Numbered from the stretch's first letter, positions 17,761 through 27,160 are shown. The stretch is DNA of 64,000 nt from Marinobacter litoralis (GCF_003336705.1 NZ_QMDL01000004.1:95285-159284); one strand, 5' to 3'. The notes: generated from the sequence alone by a model not told the origin. Numbers and translations are program-made.

Positions 17761-19054
17761 AAAGCTTACCGAGTGACCAGCGTGGCTCATTGGTCGCATC
17801 AAGAGCCATCAGGTCGAGGCCGTCGGTACCGTGCGGCAAACACTCTCGGACGGCAAGAGCGGCGCCCTCTGTCTGGGACTCGTTATAACGCGCCAGATCA
17901 ACCACCTTGCCACTCTTAAACGAACTTTGTTCGCTCGACTGCATAATCATAACGCTTGGCCATAACCGGCGCTCCGGGCTGTGTGACACAACCACACCAC
18001 GACAACCATTAGACAGCTCAACCAAAGTTCCAGCTGGATACACACCGACAGCCTGAATGAATGCCTCTACCAAGTCCTTCTGGAACTCGATGTTTCTCAT
18101 TTCATAGAGCAAACCTACCGCTTTGGCCGGCGTCATCGGCTCTTGCCCCTCGCGCGGTGCTATCAGGGACTCGAAAAACTCGGCAATACCCGCCACTTTC
18201 GCCAACAAAGGGATCCTCTCACCACCAACACCGCACGGGAAGCCGGAACCGTTATGACGTTCTCTATGCCCTTGCACAACACTCAGGACCGCCTTCGAAA
18301 CTCCAGACGGCTTCAAGATCTCAACACCACGCTGGACATAGGTTCTAAAAATCTCGAAATCTTCAACCGACAGATGCTGTTCCTGTTGGACGATTTCCGC
18401 AGGTAAGGTGGTTTTACCAACCTGAGATAACAAGCAGCCAGCCCCGAGATGATTCAGAAGCCCTTCATTCAAGCCGAGTTGACGACCAACCACCAATGCC
18501 CACACAGAGGTATTGAGCGCATGTCGATAGACAAAGTCATCGTATTGACGGGTTCTACTCAACCACAAGAGCGCACTGGGTTGCCGGCAGACACTTTTCA
18601 CCATCTTCCCGGTGACGTCAGCTACCAGACGGGCATCCAAACCAGCCTCTGAACGAACCGAGTTGAACAGCCGCTCAAGCGCAACTTCGGCATCGCCCAA
18701 TAACCGCTTGGAGGTTTTGATTTCTTTCTTTAACGTCGTGCTAACTTTATGACGGACCGGTTCACGAATACTCAGGGGCGGGAGCTGAACCTCTTCACGT
18801 CCGTTCGCTCTTTGTTTGGCGCGTACCCGAAACCCCGCAACTGGCTGAGCATCAACAGTCACTGACTCACGGGTTTCTGGCTCGTCAACCATTACCCATT
18901 TACAGTGTGAGACGAGCGCTCGCACGTCATTTTGCGAGCGAATATAGAAGCCTTGTATCGGGAACGGAGTCTGATGCCACGGCCGATCCAGATCCGACAC
19001 GAACATGCCGATCTCCAGATCGTGTACCGCTAGCTTACGTTGCTGAACCCCCAC
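17750..19054 (-). CDS. HD-GYP domain protein with degenerate catalytic motif
   Basis: The 434-residue protein has an N-terminal DUF3391-like domain (about 1-130; KLAVHDLEIGMFVSDLDRPW) followed by an HD-GYP fold (about 145-350). Active HD-GYP enzymes hydrolyse cyclic di-GMP and carry HD, HHExxDGxGYP. Here the HD pair is replaced (HLGAGCLLSQVGK), and the second motif reads HRERHNGSGFP. Metal-binding His and Asp positions are thus lost. I infer that it binds a nucleotide or partner rather than hydrolysing c-di-GMP. A PilZ protein lies nearby, and flagellar genes 8 kb away. The start MGVQQRKLAVHD is supported by the family N-terminus. Confidence 0.85.
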   Translation of the reverse strand: MGVQQRKLAVHDLEIGMFVSDLDRPWHQTPFPIQGFYIRSQNDVRALVSHCKWVMVDEPETRESVTVDAQPVAGFRVRAKQRANGREEVQLPPLSIREPVRHKVSTTLKKEIKTSKRLLGDAEVALERLFNSVRSEAGLDARLVADVTGKMVKSVCRQPSALLWLSRTRQYDDFVYRHALNTSVWALVVGRQLGLNEGLLNHLGAGCLLSQVGKTTLPAEIVQQEQHLSVEDFEIFRTYVQRGVEILKPSGVSKAVLSVVQGHRERHNGSGFPCGVGGERIPLLAKVAGIAEFFESLIAPREGQEPMTPAKAVGLLYEMRNIEFQKDLVEAFIQAVGVYPAGTLVELSNGCRGVVVSHSPERRLWPSVMIMQSSEQSSFKSGKVVDLARYNESQTEGAALAVRECLPHGTDGLDLMALDATNEPRWSLGKLFTR

Positions 19055-19229
19055 CGCATTCCCCTCAGATATAAATGTCTCAGGGTACTAAGTGTGACAG
19101 GTCCGTGCCTAGCTGCCATTACCGTTTTGTAGAGAAGCGTCACCAAAACAAACTCAAAAGTAACGCTACTTATCAATTCGAAACTAAATGTATGAGCGAA
19201 AAATCGTTCTCAGAGAAACCTCTCCCGGG

Positions 19230-19823
19230 CTAATCTGCCTTACACACCGATTCATCAAACTCGGGCAGCCGGGCATTGAGCGAGCCTCTTGGCACTTTGC
19301 GAGAATATACCGTATAGGCAACGGTTGACGCTCGAAGGTAATCCATATTGACCACCTCGTCACCCTTGGAAACCTCTGGAGCTCTGGGCCGACAAGCAAC
19401 CGATAGCAGAAATTTGCCACCAATATCAGCAATACGTTCCACAGATTCGGGCCCAACCACCTGCAAGCATGCCACCTCATTGACCGGGCCGCTTTCAAAC
19501 ACACTTTCATCAAGGCGTTGCTCGCCACACGCCCTTATGCCAGCCCCACAACCGCCCGTTTGTTCGTGACTGTCGTCGTAAAGCCTCCAAACCCGATCAC
19601 TGCACTGGGCTTCAACTTTCATGCTGGTTGATTTGTCACGAATGAAAGACCAACCCGGGTAGTCTGCCGATTGCCATGAAACTCTTATTTGCCGGGGGTC
19701 GCCCGACGAATTTTCACCAGGAAACATCGCGTAGTGCGTGTAATAACTAGCACACCCCGGGAGTGCCAGAAACAGAACAACGAAACCCAATAGTTTTGCA
19801 CGACAGGCATTAATCAACATCAT
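19230..19823 (-). CDS. Small lipoprotein of unknown function
   Basis: A 197-residue lipoprotein. From ATG 19823 the signal is MMLINACRAKLLGFVVLFLAL followed by lipobox LPGC. The mature region has many Cys (CGAGIRACGE, about 95-105) and no domain I recognise. GGGAAGG lies about 9 bp upstream. Flanked by the HD-GYP gene and the PilZ gene, all on the minus strand, but with over 170 bp to the first, so co-transcription is uncertain. Confidence 0.7.
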   Translation of the reverse strand: MMLINACRAKLLGFVVLFLALPGCASYYTHYAMFPGENSSGDPRQIRVSWQSADYPGWSFIRDKSTSMKVEAQCSDRVWRLYDDSHEQTGGCGAGIRACGEQRLDESVFESGPVNEVACLQVVGPESVERIADIGGKFLLSVACRPRAPEVSKGDEVVNMDYLRASTVAYTVYSRKVPRGSLNARLPEFDESVCKAD

Positions 19824-19882
19824 GAAAGCGAGCCTTCCCAAGCCGATGAATCCATTACCAACCTTTCCAAAAGACTGAGGAG

Positions 19883-20161
19883 CTACTCGGTATCCAACGC
19901 AAATTGCAGCCCGTAGCCCTCATCGGTTTTGCGCACAACCACCATATTCAGGATCGGCGCAGGTACCGGCAGCCCCTGGACCTGCACAACGACGCTGTCT
20001 CCCAAATCAGGGGCAAACGAGGCTCCTTCCAGCGCAATAAATATTCCGCCATCGGAAATGTCGCGCGTCGGGAAAACATGCTCCCCCAGCTCTTCATGGA
20101 TAACCTTGACTCTGGCACTCATGGCCGTGCGACAGTGTTCCCTGCGATCACTTGTGGACAT
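19883..20161 (-). CDS. PilZ domain protein, probable c-di-GMP receptor
   Basis: A 92-residue single-domain PilZ protein. The c-di-GMP binding motifs are visible: RREHCR at residues 6-11 (RxxxR type) and DISDGGIFI (DxSxxG type) at about 35-43. Family members bind c-di-GMP and alter motility, polysaccharide export or pili. ATG 20161 is preceded by AGGAA. No enzyme partner is in the operon; the HD-GYP gene nearby appears inactive. Confidence 0.85.
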   Translation of the reverse strand: MSTSDRREHCRTAMSARVKVIHEELGEHVFPTRDISDGGIFIALEGASFAPDLGDSVVVQVQGLPVPAPILNMVVVRKTDEGYGLQFALDTE

Positions 20162-20243
20162 TCGGGGATTCCTAAGAAGTTACGTCTTTTTATAGTGTTA
20201 AGAAGCATAACATCATTTTTATATAAATATGCCAAGAGAGTTA

Positions 20244-20280
20244 TTGACTCAGCCTCAACCATGAATGAGAATGGTTGTCG
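20244..20280 (+). promoter_or_regulatory. fbpA promoter with overlapping Fur-like box
   Basis: TTGACT (20244-20249) and GAGAAT (20267-20272), 17 bp apart, form a plausible sigma-70 promoter. TGAGAATGGTTGTCG (20266-20280) matches the Fur 7-1-7 pattern TGATAATNATTATCA at 10 of 14 positions and covers the -10 element. Such a site is expected for iron-repressed control of the ferric importer. The site is inferred by eye and not scored. Confidence 0.55.
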
Positions 20281-20348
20281 TTTTGAAATGCCGTTGATAC
20301 CCAATTACGGAACGCATTCACTAGCATCAAAATCAAAGGAAAGCACCT

Positions 20349-21362
20349 ATGCGTATGAAACTAGCCGCAACCGCCGCCATGGCACTTGCAGCCATGCCAC
20401 TCAGCGCCTCAGCCGATGGCGAAGTTAATATCTACTCCTATCGCCAAGCATACCTGCTAGAGCCGCTACTGAACGCGTTTACGGAAGAGACCGGCATTGA
20501 AACCAATGTTGTGTTTGCCAAACAAGGTCTGGCGGAGCGCCTTGAGCGCGAAGGCCGCAATAGCCCGGCCGACGTTGTCATGACCGTTGACATCTCTCGC
20601 ATCAACGAGCTCGTTGAACGAGATCTGGTGGCAGGCGTTGAATCCGACACCCTTTCTCACAACATTCCAGAGAACCTTCGCCACCCTGAAGGCAAATGGT
20701 ACGCCCTAACCACTCGGGGTCGTCTGATTTTTGCCTCTAAAGACCGCGTAAAGGAAGGCGAGATCACCACCTACGAAGAGTTGGCCGATAAAAAGTGGGA
20801 AGACCGTATCTGTACCCGCAGCGGCAAACATCCGTACAACATCGCTCTGATCTCTTCCATGATCGCCCACCACGGCGAAGCTGAAACTGAAAAATGGTTG
20901 AAAGGCGTCAAGAACAACCTGGCACGCAAGCCTCAAGGCGGCGATCGTGACCAGATCAAAGCCATTGCCGAAGGCGAATGCGACATCTCTATCGGTAACA
21001 GCTACTACTACGGCAACATGCTGAAAGATGAAAACCAGCGCCCGATTGCCGAACAGGTAAATCTGGTTTTCCCGAACGCTGAAGACCGCGGCACTCACGT
21101 AAACATCAGTGGTATCTCACTGACCAAGAGCGCGCCAAATAAAGACAACGCCATCAAACTGATGGAATTCCTGTCTTCGCCGGAAGCCCAGCGCATTTAC
21201 GCGGAAGCCAACACTGAATACCCGGCCAACCCGGAAGTAGAGCCGACCGGTATCGTCGCAGAATGGGGTGATATCAACCCGGACGACCTGTCTTTGCAGG
21301 AGATTGCAGAAAATCGCAATGCCGCTGTAAAGCTGGTTGATCGTGTGGATTACGACAGCTAA
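20349..21362 (+). CDS. fbpA: Iron(III) ABC transporter substrate-binding protein FbpA
   Basis: Periplasmic ferric-ion binding protein of the Fbp/Fut importer. The 337-residue product starts with a signal peptide (MRMKLAATAAMALAAMPLSASA, cleavage about residue 22). It shows VNIYSYRQAYLLEPLL and the conserved tyrosine cluster GNSYYYGNML near residue 220, which binds iron in this family. ATG 20349 follows AAAGGAAAG. It is separated from the permease fbpB by an intercistronic terminator-like hairpin, which would make the binding protein more abundant than the permease. Confidence 0.93.
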   Translation: MRMKLAATAAMALAAMPLSASADGEVNIYSYRQAYLLEPLLNAFTEETGIETNVVFAKQGLAERLEREGRNSPADVVMTVDISRINELVERDLVAGVESDTLSHNIPENLRHPEGKWYALTTRGRLIFASKDRVKEGEITTYEELADKKWEDRICTRSGKHPYNIALISSMIAHHGEAETEKWLKGVKNNLARKPQGGDRDQIKAIAEGECDISIGNSYYYGNMLKDENQRPIAEQVNLVFPNAEDRGTHVNISGISLTKSAPNKDNAIKLMEFLSSPEAQRIYAEANTEYPANPEVEPTGIVAEWGDINPDDLSLQEIAENRNAAVKLVDRVDYDS

Positions 21363-21387
21363 ATATTGTCATCCATTCAGATGATGC

Positions 21388-21419
21388 AAAAGGGTGCATG
21401 ATTAATGCACCCTTTTTTG
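21388..21419 (+). terminator. Hairpin between fbpA and fbpB
   Basis: AAGGGTGCAT (21389-21398 region) pairs with ATGCACCCTT, loop about 5 nt, followed by a T-run (TTTTTTGC). It is a strong intrinsic terminator shape. Since fbpB lies downstream on the same strand with 158 bp between the genes, it is likely to attenuate rather than fully stop the transcript. Confidence 0.75.
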
Positions 21420-21520
21420 CGTTATTGAACACCACAAGATGACTCGAGTCATTGCAGGGAGCCGGCTCAGTATCTAAAATCGCAACACTTCTCATCACCA
21501 CTTTCATATACAGGAATGCC

Positions 21521-23209
21521 ATGACCGAGGTTGTTAGCAGTGCCGACCCAGGGCTTTCACAACCCCTACTGGCAAAACGCACCTCGAAACGATGGCTTTT
21601 AAGCGCCATCATCACCACCGCGATTGTTGCGCTCCCTGTACTAGCGGTCATTTTTCTCGCCTTATTTCCCGAAGAGAACATCTGGCCGCACTTAATCAGC
21701 ACCACTTTGCCTCGTTATCTCATCACAACGCTTCAACTGATGGTTGGTGTTGGCGCACTGACACTGATTATCGGTCTATCAACGGCCTGGGCCGTTACCA
21801 TGTGCGATTTCCCCGGCAGGAAATTTTTCGAATGGGCCCTACTGCTTCCCTTTGCTGTACCGGCCTATGTCATCGCCTATGTATACACCAGCCTGCTGGA
21901 CTATGCAGGCCCGGTGCAGAGAGCACTACGAGAGTGGTTTGGCTGGCAAAATGCCAGCGATTATTGGTTCCCCGAGATTCGCAGCCTGGAAGGCGCCACC
22001 CTGATGATAGGCCTAGTCCTGTACCCATACGTGTACCTTTTAGGCCGCGCCGCTTTTCTCGAACAGTCGCCATCGCTCTTTGCGGTTAGCAGAAGCCTTG
22101 GACACTCGGCCTTAAGCACATTCTTTAAAGTGGTACTGCCCATCGCACGCCCGGCCATTGCCGTTGGTCTGTCACTGGTGCTGATGGAAACGTTGAACGA
22201 TTTTGGCACTGTGGATTTCTTTGCGGTGCAAACCCTAACCCGCGGCCTGTTTGATACCTGGATGAATCTAGGCAACCTTGGCGGTGCGGCGCAAATTGCC
22301 ACCACCATGCTCATCTTCGTGGTGATTCTGGTAACGCTGGAACGCTACTCACGTCGCAGGCAGCAGCAATTCGCCGCCCGAGACAACCGAGACCCGATCC
22401 GGCGTTTCAGCATGTCGTTTCCTCGCCAGATGATCTGCGTGGCGGTTTGTGCCATCCCGCTGATCTTCGGTTTTCTGATCCCCGGCGCAACCCTTGGTTA
22501 CTATGCCTGGGAATACTTCGATGTCAGCTGGAATCCGGATTTCGTGCGCAACACCATGAACAGCCTGTTCCTGTCAGGCACCGCCGCATTAACCACTCTG
22601 TTCATCGGTGTAACGCTTGCTTACAGCCGCCGGCTTCATAACACCAAGGGCATGAAAGTCTTAATGCGCTTGTCTAGTCTGGGTTACGCCATGCCAGGTG
22701 CGGTGCTTGCCGTTGGTGTGATCGTTCCTCTTGCCGGCTTTGACAACTGGCTAGACTCACTCATGAGGGATTACGTTGGCATCAGCACTGGCTTACTACT
22801 GAGCGGTTCGGCCTTTGCCTTGATATTCGCGTACACCGTTCGTTTTCTGGCCGTATCAGCCGGTAGCGTAGAAAGCGCCCTGCAGAAAATTACACCCAGT
22901 ATGGACATGGCGTCTCGCTCTTTAGGGCACAGTCCCGGGAAAACGCTTCTCAACGTTCACTTGCCTATGTTGCGCGGAACGCTGCTGACGGCTGCACTGG
23001 TGGTATTCGTCGACTGCATGAAGGAACTGCCGGCAACGTTGATTCTACGGCCCTTCAACTACGAAACTCTTGCAACGTATGTGTACCAGTTTGCCTCGGA
23101 TGAACAGCTTTACCACAGCGCCCTGCCCGCTTTGATTATTGTTTTGGCAGGCATCATTCCGATCATCCTGATGAGCCGATCTATTTCCAACTCTCGCACC
23201 ATGAGTTGA
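21521..23209 (+). CDS. fbpB: Iron(III) ABC transporter permease FbpB (fused two-domain)
   Basis: Inner-membrane permease for ferric iron. The 562-residue protein is a fusion of two permease domains, each with about six membrane segments and an EAA-like loop. The first has EQSPSLFAVSRSLGHS (about 200) and the second SMDMASRSLGHSPGKT (about 465), both the expected ATPase-contact loops. ATG 21521 has AGGA seven bases upstream, and homologues start at MTEVVSSADP-type sequences; the frame is open to 21452. No fbpC-type ATPase follows, so the ATPase must be encoded elsewhere or be shared. Confidence 0.92.
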   Translation: MTEVVSSADPGLSQPLLAKRTSKRWLLSAIITTAIVALPVLAVIFLALFPEENIWPHLISTTLPRYLITTLQLMVGVGALTLIIGLSTAWAVTMCDFPGRKFFEWALLLPFAVPAYVIAYVYTSLLDYAGPVQRALREWFGWQNASDYWFPEIRSLEGATLMIGLVLYPYVYLLGRAAFLEQSPSLFAVSRSLGHSALSTFFKVVLPIARPAIAVGLSLVLMETLNDFGTVDFFAVQTLTRGLFDTWMNLGNLGGAAQIATTMLIFVVILVTLERYSRRRQQQFAARDNRDPIRRFSMSFPRQMICVAVCAIPLIFGFLIPGATLGYYAWEYFDVSWNPDFVRNTMNSLFLSGTAALTTLFIGVTLAYSRRLHNTKGMKVLMRLSSLGYAMPGAVLAVGVIVPLAGFDNWLDSLMRDYVGISTGLLLSGSAFALIFAYTVRFLAVSAGSVESALQKITPSMDMASRSLGHSPGKTLLNVHLPMLRGTLLTAALVVFVDCMKELPATLILRPFNYETLATYVYQFASDEQLYHSALPALIIVLAGIIPIILMSRSISNSRTMS

Positions 23210-23226
23210 TCCCCCCTCCAGAAACG

Positions 23227-23259
23227 AAAAAGGCCCGACTTCAGTCGGGCCTTTCTTTT
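23227..23259. terminator. Bidirectional terminator between fbpB and acyl-CoA ligase
   Basis: AGGCCCGACT (23231-23240) pairs with AGTCGGGCCT (23243-23252). A-rich sequence lies on the left and CTTTCTTTT on the right, so it can terminate both convergent transcripts. Confidence 0.85.
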
Positions 23260-23280
23260 ATCTGGCATCTGGCTTAGCGC

Positions 23281-24948
23281 TTATTGCCAAATTACCTTCT
23301 GCTTCTGAGCGTACCAACCGTCAACCTTAGCCTGGTATGCATCTTCAACCACATTACGCTTAAGTTTAAGCGTTGGGGTCAGGAAGCTGTTCTCGATCGA
23401 CCATTCATCACTGACCACCGTAATGAACGCCAACTGCTCGTGCGGATCAACCGTCTTGTTAACGTCTTCAATCAGCTTCGTGAAGCTCTGTTCGATCTCC
23501 GCACGGAAGGCCGCATCGGCAGACTTCGGACGAATCTCTTCAGACAGCACTACCAGAGCGTGCGGCTGAGTCTGGTTAGCGCCAGACACACACACCATCT
23601 CGATCGCGTCGTGAGACATCAAGCTATTTTCGATTGGAGCCGGAGCAATATATTTACCCTTACTGGTTTTAAAGATTTCCTTGATTCGACCAGTCAGCTT
23701 CAAGCGACCCATCTCATCAATTTCACCCTTATCGCCAGTCCGAAGGAAACCATCTTCAGTAAAGGCTTCGGCAGTTTTTTCTTCATCTTTGTAATAGCCC
23801 ATCATGGTGGCAGGGCTCTTAACCAGAATCTCACCGATCTCGCTGATCTTGGTTTCAACACCGGGCAATGCCTCACCCACGTATCCGGTGCGAGTCCGAC
23901 CCGGCTTGTTCATATGGGAATAGGCAAAGTTCTCAGACATACCGTAACCCTCGAGCAGCTCGAGCCCAAGGTTGCGATACCAGTCCAGAACATCGTGAGA
24001 CAAAGGTGCAGAGCCGGAACCCGCCAGCTTCACCTTGCTCAAACCAAGCCCTTTGAGAACCTTCTTTTTGATCACTTTGTTCAGCAGAGGGACTTTAAGC
24101 AAACGCTCCAGTTTTTTCTTTGGTAGCTTCTGAAGAACACCGTGCTGGAACTTCACCCACAGGCGCGGTACGGACAAGAACAGAGTCGGCTCAGCCCGCT
24201 GCAAATCAGCAACAAAGGTATCGAGGGATTCAGCGAAATACAGCTCAAAACCAGCATACAAAGAACCCAGCTCTACGAACGTGCGCTCAAATACATGTGC
24301 TAGTGGCAAATAGGACAGCATCCGCTCGTTTGGCCCTACGCCCAGGGTTTTGGTACCACCCACAGCGGCAAATGCCATGTTCTCAAAGCTCAGCATGACC
24401 CCTTTCGGACGGCCGGTACTGCCCGAGGTGTATACAATGGTTGCCAATTCGCCCGGTTCGCGCTGCGGCTTGCCTTCAAGCGGCGGGTACTTCGCGACAA
24501 TATCGTCCCAGGTTTCAAAATCGTTGGGCGGGCTCAATGGATAGGAAATGCAACGAACCGAGTCTGGCACGCCAGGCTTCATCATGTCCCAGTCGTCCAA
24601 CTTACCCACGAACAGGACATCACACTCTGCGTGGCCCAAAATATAATTCACGGTGTCTGCATTCAGCGTCGGATACAAAGGCACAGAAATGTGGCCCGCC
24701 AACCATATGGCCCAGTCCGTCATGACCCAGTGGGCGCAGTTCTTGGAAATAAGGCCTATGCGGCTTTTTTCAGGGAGGTTGAGGGATTTCAGGTAAGCCG
24801 CCATTCGACGAGCTTCGTCGATCGCGCGACCCCAGGTATATTCAACAACCTGACCATTGCCAATTGGCTGGGTCATGTATAGCGAGTCGGCGTTCGTGGC
24901 CTCCCAGTGGTAGACCATATCGAGCGGGAGTTTTTGGGTGGAGTCCAT
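23281..24948 (-). CDS. AMP-dependent long-chain acyl-CoA synthetase
   Basis: Activates a fatty acid with ATP and coenzyme A to acyl-CoA. The 555-residue protein has the P-loop-like motif TIVYTSGSTGRPKGVMLS (about 180), a substrate motif EGYGMSE (about 320), and GDKGEIDEMGRLKLTGR with catalytic-lysine regions near the C-terminus. It resembles the bacterial FAA1/FadD15 type rather than E. coli FadD. Chain length preference cannot be told from sequence. ATG 24948 has AGGAAG. Single gene, convergent with fbpB. Confidence 0.9.
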   Translation of the reverse strand: MDSTQKLPLDMVYHWEATNADSLYMTQPIGNGQVVEYTWGRAIDEARRMAAYLKSLNLPEKSRIGLISKNCAHWVMTDWAIWLAGHISVPLYPTLNADTVNYILGHAECDVLFVGKLDDWDMMKPGVPDSVRCISYPLSPPNDFETWDDIVAKYPPLEGKPQREPGELATIVYTSGSTGRPKGVMLSFENMAFAAVGGTKTLGVGPNERMLSYLPLAHVFERTFVELGSLYAGFELYFAESLDTFVADLQRAEPTLFLSVPRLWVKFQHGVLQKLPKKKLERLLKVPLLNKVIKKKVLKGLGLSKVKLAGSGSAPLSHDVLDWYRNLGLELLEGYGMSENFAYSHMNKPGRTRTGYVGEALPGVETKISEIGEILVKSPATMMGYYKDEEKTAEAFTEDGFLRTGDKGEIDEMGRLKLTGRIKEIFKTSKGKYIAPAPIENSLMSHDAIEMVCVSGANQTQPHALVVLSEEIRPKSADAAFRAEIEQSFTKLIEDVNKTVDPHEQLAFITVVSDEWSIENSFLTPTLKLKRNVVEDAYQAKVDGWYAQKQKVIWQ

Positions 24949-25204
24949 GGATCTTCCTGTCTTTTCTTTATAGTTGGATGACTTGCGTATTATTAGACTT
25001 TAGTCGCGCAATGCAACACATGAGTGTATATCCAAATGTTGTCAATACGAAACTTTTTCGATTCCTCAGCGCTTCGCCACTTTAAACCTGAAAACTGTCG
25101 ATAGTCACTACCCTCAATGCCGTAAGCCTGTGTTAAACTGGCCAACTTTGATTTTTCCTCCCTGAAAAATAGGGAAAATAACCTCAAAAATCGGAGATGG
25201 GCAT

Positions 25205-26179
25205 ATGGCCAGAAAGACACTGCGCACCTTGCTGGGCGCATCATTGCTGGCGGCTGCGAGCCTCGTACAGGCTGAAGACACACGTGTTGTAGCCATCACG
25301 CAAATTGTTGAACACCCCGCTCTAGACGCGGCTCACCAAGGCGTGAAAGACGAATTGGCAGAGCAAGGATACATTGATGGCAAAAACTTGCGCCTCATGC
25401 ACGAAAGTGCCCAGGGCAACTCCGCTATTGCGACTCAGATCGCCCGTAAATTTGTGGGTGAGAGCCCCGATGTGATCGTGGCCATTGCAACTCCGTCGGC
25501 GCAAACCGTCGCGGCCGCTGCGCGCAAGACTCCCGTGGTATTCTCCGCAGTCACAGACCCCGTTGCAGCCAAGTTGGTTAAAAGCTGGGAAGCACCCGGC
25601 GCCAACATTACCGGTGTAAGTGACATGCTCCCGATTGAAAAGCACATCGATTTGCTTCAGCGCATCATGCCTGATGCCAAGAAAATCGGGACCGTTTACA
25701 ATCCGGGCGAAGCTAATGCCGTCGCTTTGATCGAATTGTTAGAAGAACGCCTCGAAGCGCGAGGCCTGGAGCTGGTAAAAGGCGCAGCCACCAAGACTTC
25801 CGAAGTACTGGGTGCCGCGCGCTCTTTGGTCGGCAAAGCCGATGCCATCTACCTGACCACAGACAACACGGTGATCAGCGCCGCAGAAGCGGTGGTTTCC
25901 GTAGGTGAGCGCTCTAACATTCCGGTGTTTGCAGCAGACACCGCCACGGTCGCTCGTGGCGCCGTTGCAGCTTTAGGCTTTGATTATTATAAGCACGGCC
26001 GTCAAACCGGAGCGATGGTCGTTCGCATTTTGGAAGGTGCTGAAACGGCCACTATGCCGGTAGAAACCATGGAAGAACTGGACCTGTTTGTGAATCCTGC
26101 TGCCGGAGAGCGCATGGGCCTCACCCTGTCTGAAGACCTTATCAAGGACGCCAAAGAAGTCGTCAACAGCGACAAATAA
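25205..26179 (+). CDS. ABC substrate-binding protein, TrpX/ABC_sub_bind family
   Basis: Periplasmic binding protein of the PF04392 type (also called DUF534 or TrpX-like), 324 residues, signal peptide MARKTLRTLLGASLLAAASLVQA. It shows VVAITQIVEHPALDAAHQGVKDELAEQGY and VVFSAVTDPVAAKLV. Members next to this permease/ATPase pair are reported for amino-acid (tryptophan-like) uptake in firmicutes; substrate here is unknown. First gene of a three-gene importer. GGAG lies 8 bp before ATG 25205. Upstream 25160-25195 has an imperfect repeat (TTTTCCTCCCT...AGGGAAAA) that may be an operator. Confidence 0.85.
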   Translation: MARKTLRTLLGASLLAAASLVQAEDTRVVAITQIVEHPALDAAHQGVKDELAEQGYIDGKNLRLMHESAQGNSAIATQIARKFVGESPDVIVAIATPSAQTVAAAARKTPVVFSAVTDPVAAKLVKSWEAPGANITGVSDMLPIEKHIDLLQRIMPDAKKIGTVYNPGEANAVALIELLEERLEARGLELVKGAATKTSEVLGAARSLVGKADAIYLTTDNTVISAAEAVVSVGERSNIPVFAADTATVARGAVAALGFDYYKHGRQTGAMVVRILEGAETATMPVETMEELDLFVNPAAGERMGLTLSEDLIKDAKEVVNSDK

Positions 26180-26191
26180 TGCCTGACCAAC

Positions 26192-26227
26192 ACGGGCGAG
26201 CCTCACAAGGGCCCGCCCGTTTTCTTT
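26192..26227 (+). terminator. Terminator-like hairpin between binding protein and permease
   Basis: ACGGGCG (26192-26198) pairs with CGCCCGT (26214-26220), followed by TTTCTTT. As in the iron importer, it lies after the binding-protein gene and before the permease, and probably lowers downstream expression. Confidence 0.65.
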
Positions 26228-26245
26228 CACGGTGACCTATTACCC

Positions 26246-27151
26246 ATGCTAAGCGAAATCGCATTTTACGGTGCTCTTGAAACCGGCCTCATCTATGGCC
26301 TGGTTGCTTTCGGTATCTATCTCTCTTTCCGCGTTCTGGATTTTCCAGATCTAACTGTCGACGGCAGCTTTCCTTTAGGTGCTGCAGTAGCGGCCGTTCT
26401 TATCATTTCAGGCTGGAATCCATGGCTTGCTACTGGCATGGCTGTGCTTGCAGGCATGGCAGCTGGAGCGGTGACGGCCATATTGAATGTCAAACTCAAC
26501 ATTCTGAACTTGCTGGCTTCGATTCTGACCATGATCGCGCTTTACTCCGTAAACCTGCGCATCATGGGCCGCCCGAACCTAGCCCTGTTAACCGAAGATA
26601 CGGTGCTGACCCCTTGGTACGACATTGAATTTCTGGAGTATCACCAAGTATCGGTGGTGTTGTTCGCCATTGTCGCCATCATTTCCCTGATCTTGCTATG
26701 GCGATTCATGAAGTCAGAAACCGGCCTTGCGATGCGCGCAACCGGTGCCAATGCACGAATGGCCCGCGCCCAAGGTATTGCCACCGGTGGCATGATCATT
26801 TTTGGCGTTGCGCTTTCAAATGGACTAGTCGGCCTTGCCGGCGCGCTATTCGCACAAAGCCAAGGCGCTGCAGACGTCACCATGGGTGTCGGCGTTATCG
26901 TTATCGGTCTCGCGTCACTTATCGGCGGTGAAGCAGTCATCACGCCGTCAACCGTAATGCGCGCACTGATCGCCTGCGTTATTGGTGCCATTATTTATCG
27001 TCTGGCCATTGCCTTCGCACTGAACGCTGACGTTCTCGGGCTTCAGGCACAAGACCTCAACCTGATTACTGCGGTTCTGGTAACTCTGGCGATTGTTTTG
27101 CCGGGTGTGCGCACCAACCTTACAAACCGCTTTAGCCGCAAGAAAGCCTGA
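26246..27151 (+). CDS. ABC transporter permease, TrpY-like
   Basis: Integral membrane permease of the importer, 301 residues with about eight or nine hydrophobic segments. It resembles branched-chain amino acid or BMP-type permeases (GLAMRATGANARMARAQGI near residue 160 is the ATPase-contact loop). Located 66 bp after the binding protein and 9 bp before the ATPase. The family assigns it with TrpXYZ-type systems. Confidence 0.85.
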   Translation: MLSEIAFYGALETGLIYGLVAFGIYLSFRVLDFPDLTVDGSFPLGAAVAAVLIISGWNPWLATGMAVLAGMAAGAVTAILNVKLNILNLLASILTMIALYSVNLRIMGRPNLALLTEDTVLTPWYDIEFLEYHQVSVVLFAIVAIISLILLWRFMKSETGLAMRATGANARMARAQGIATGGMIIFGVALSNGLVGLAGALFAQSQGAADVTMGVGVIVIGLASLIGGEAVITPSTVMRALIACVIGAIIYRLAIAFALNADVLGLQAQDLNLITAVLVTLAIVLPGVRTNLTNRFSRKKA

Positions 27152-27160
27152 GGAGGCCCT

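Noticed and set aside
23281..24948. fadD as gene name for the acyl-CoA ligase
   Set aside because: The protein resembles the FAA1/FadD15 type more than E. coli FadD, so no symbol is given.
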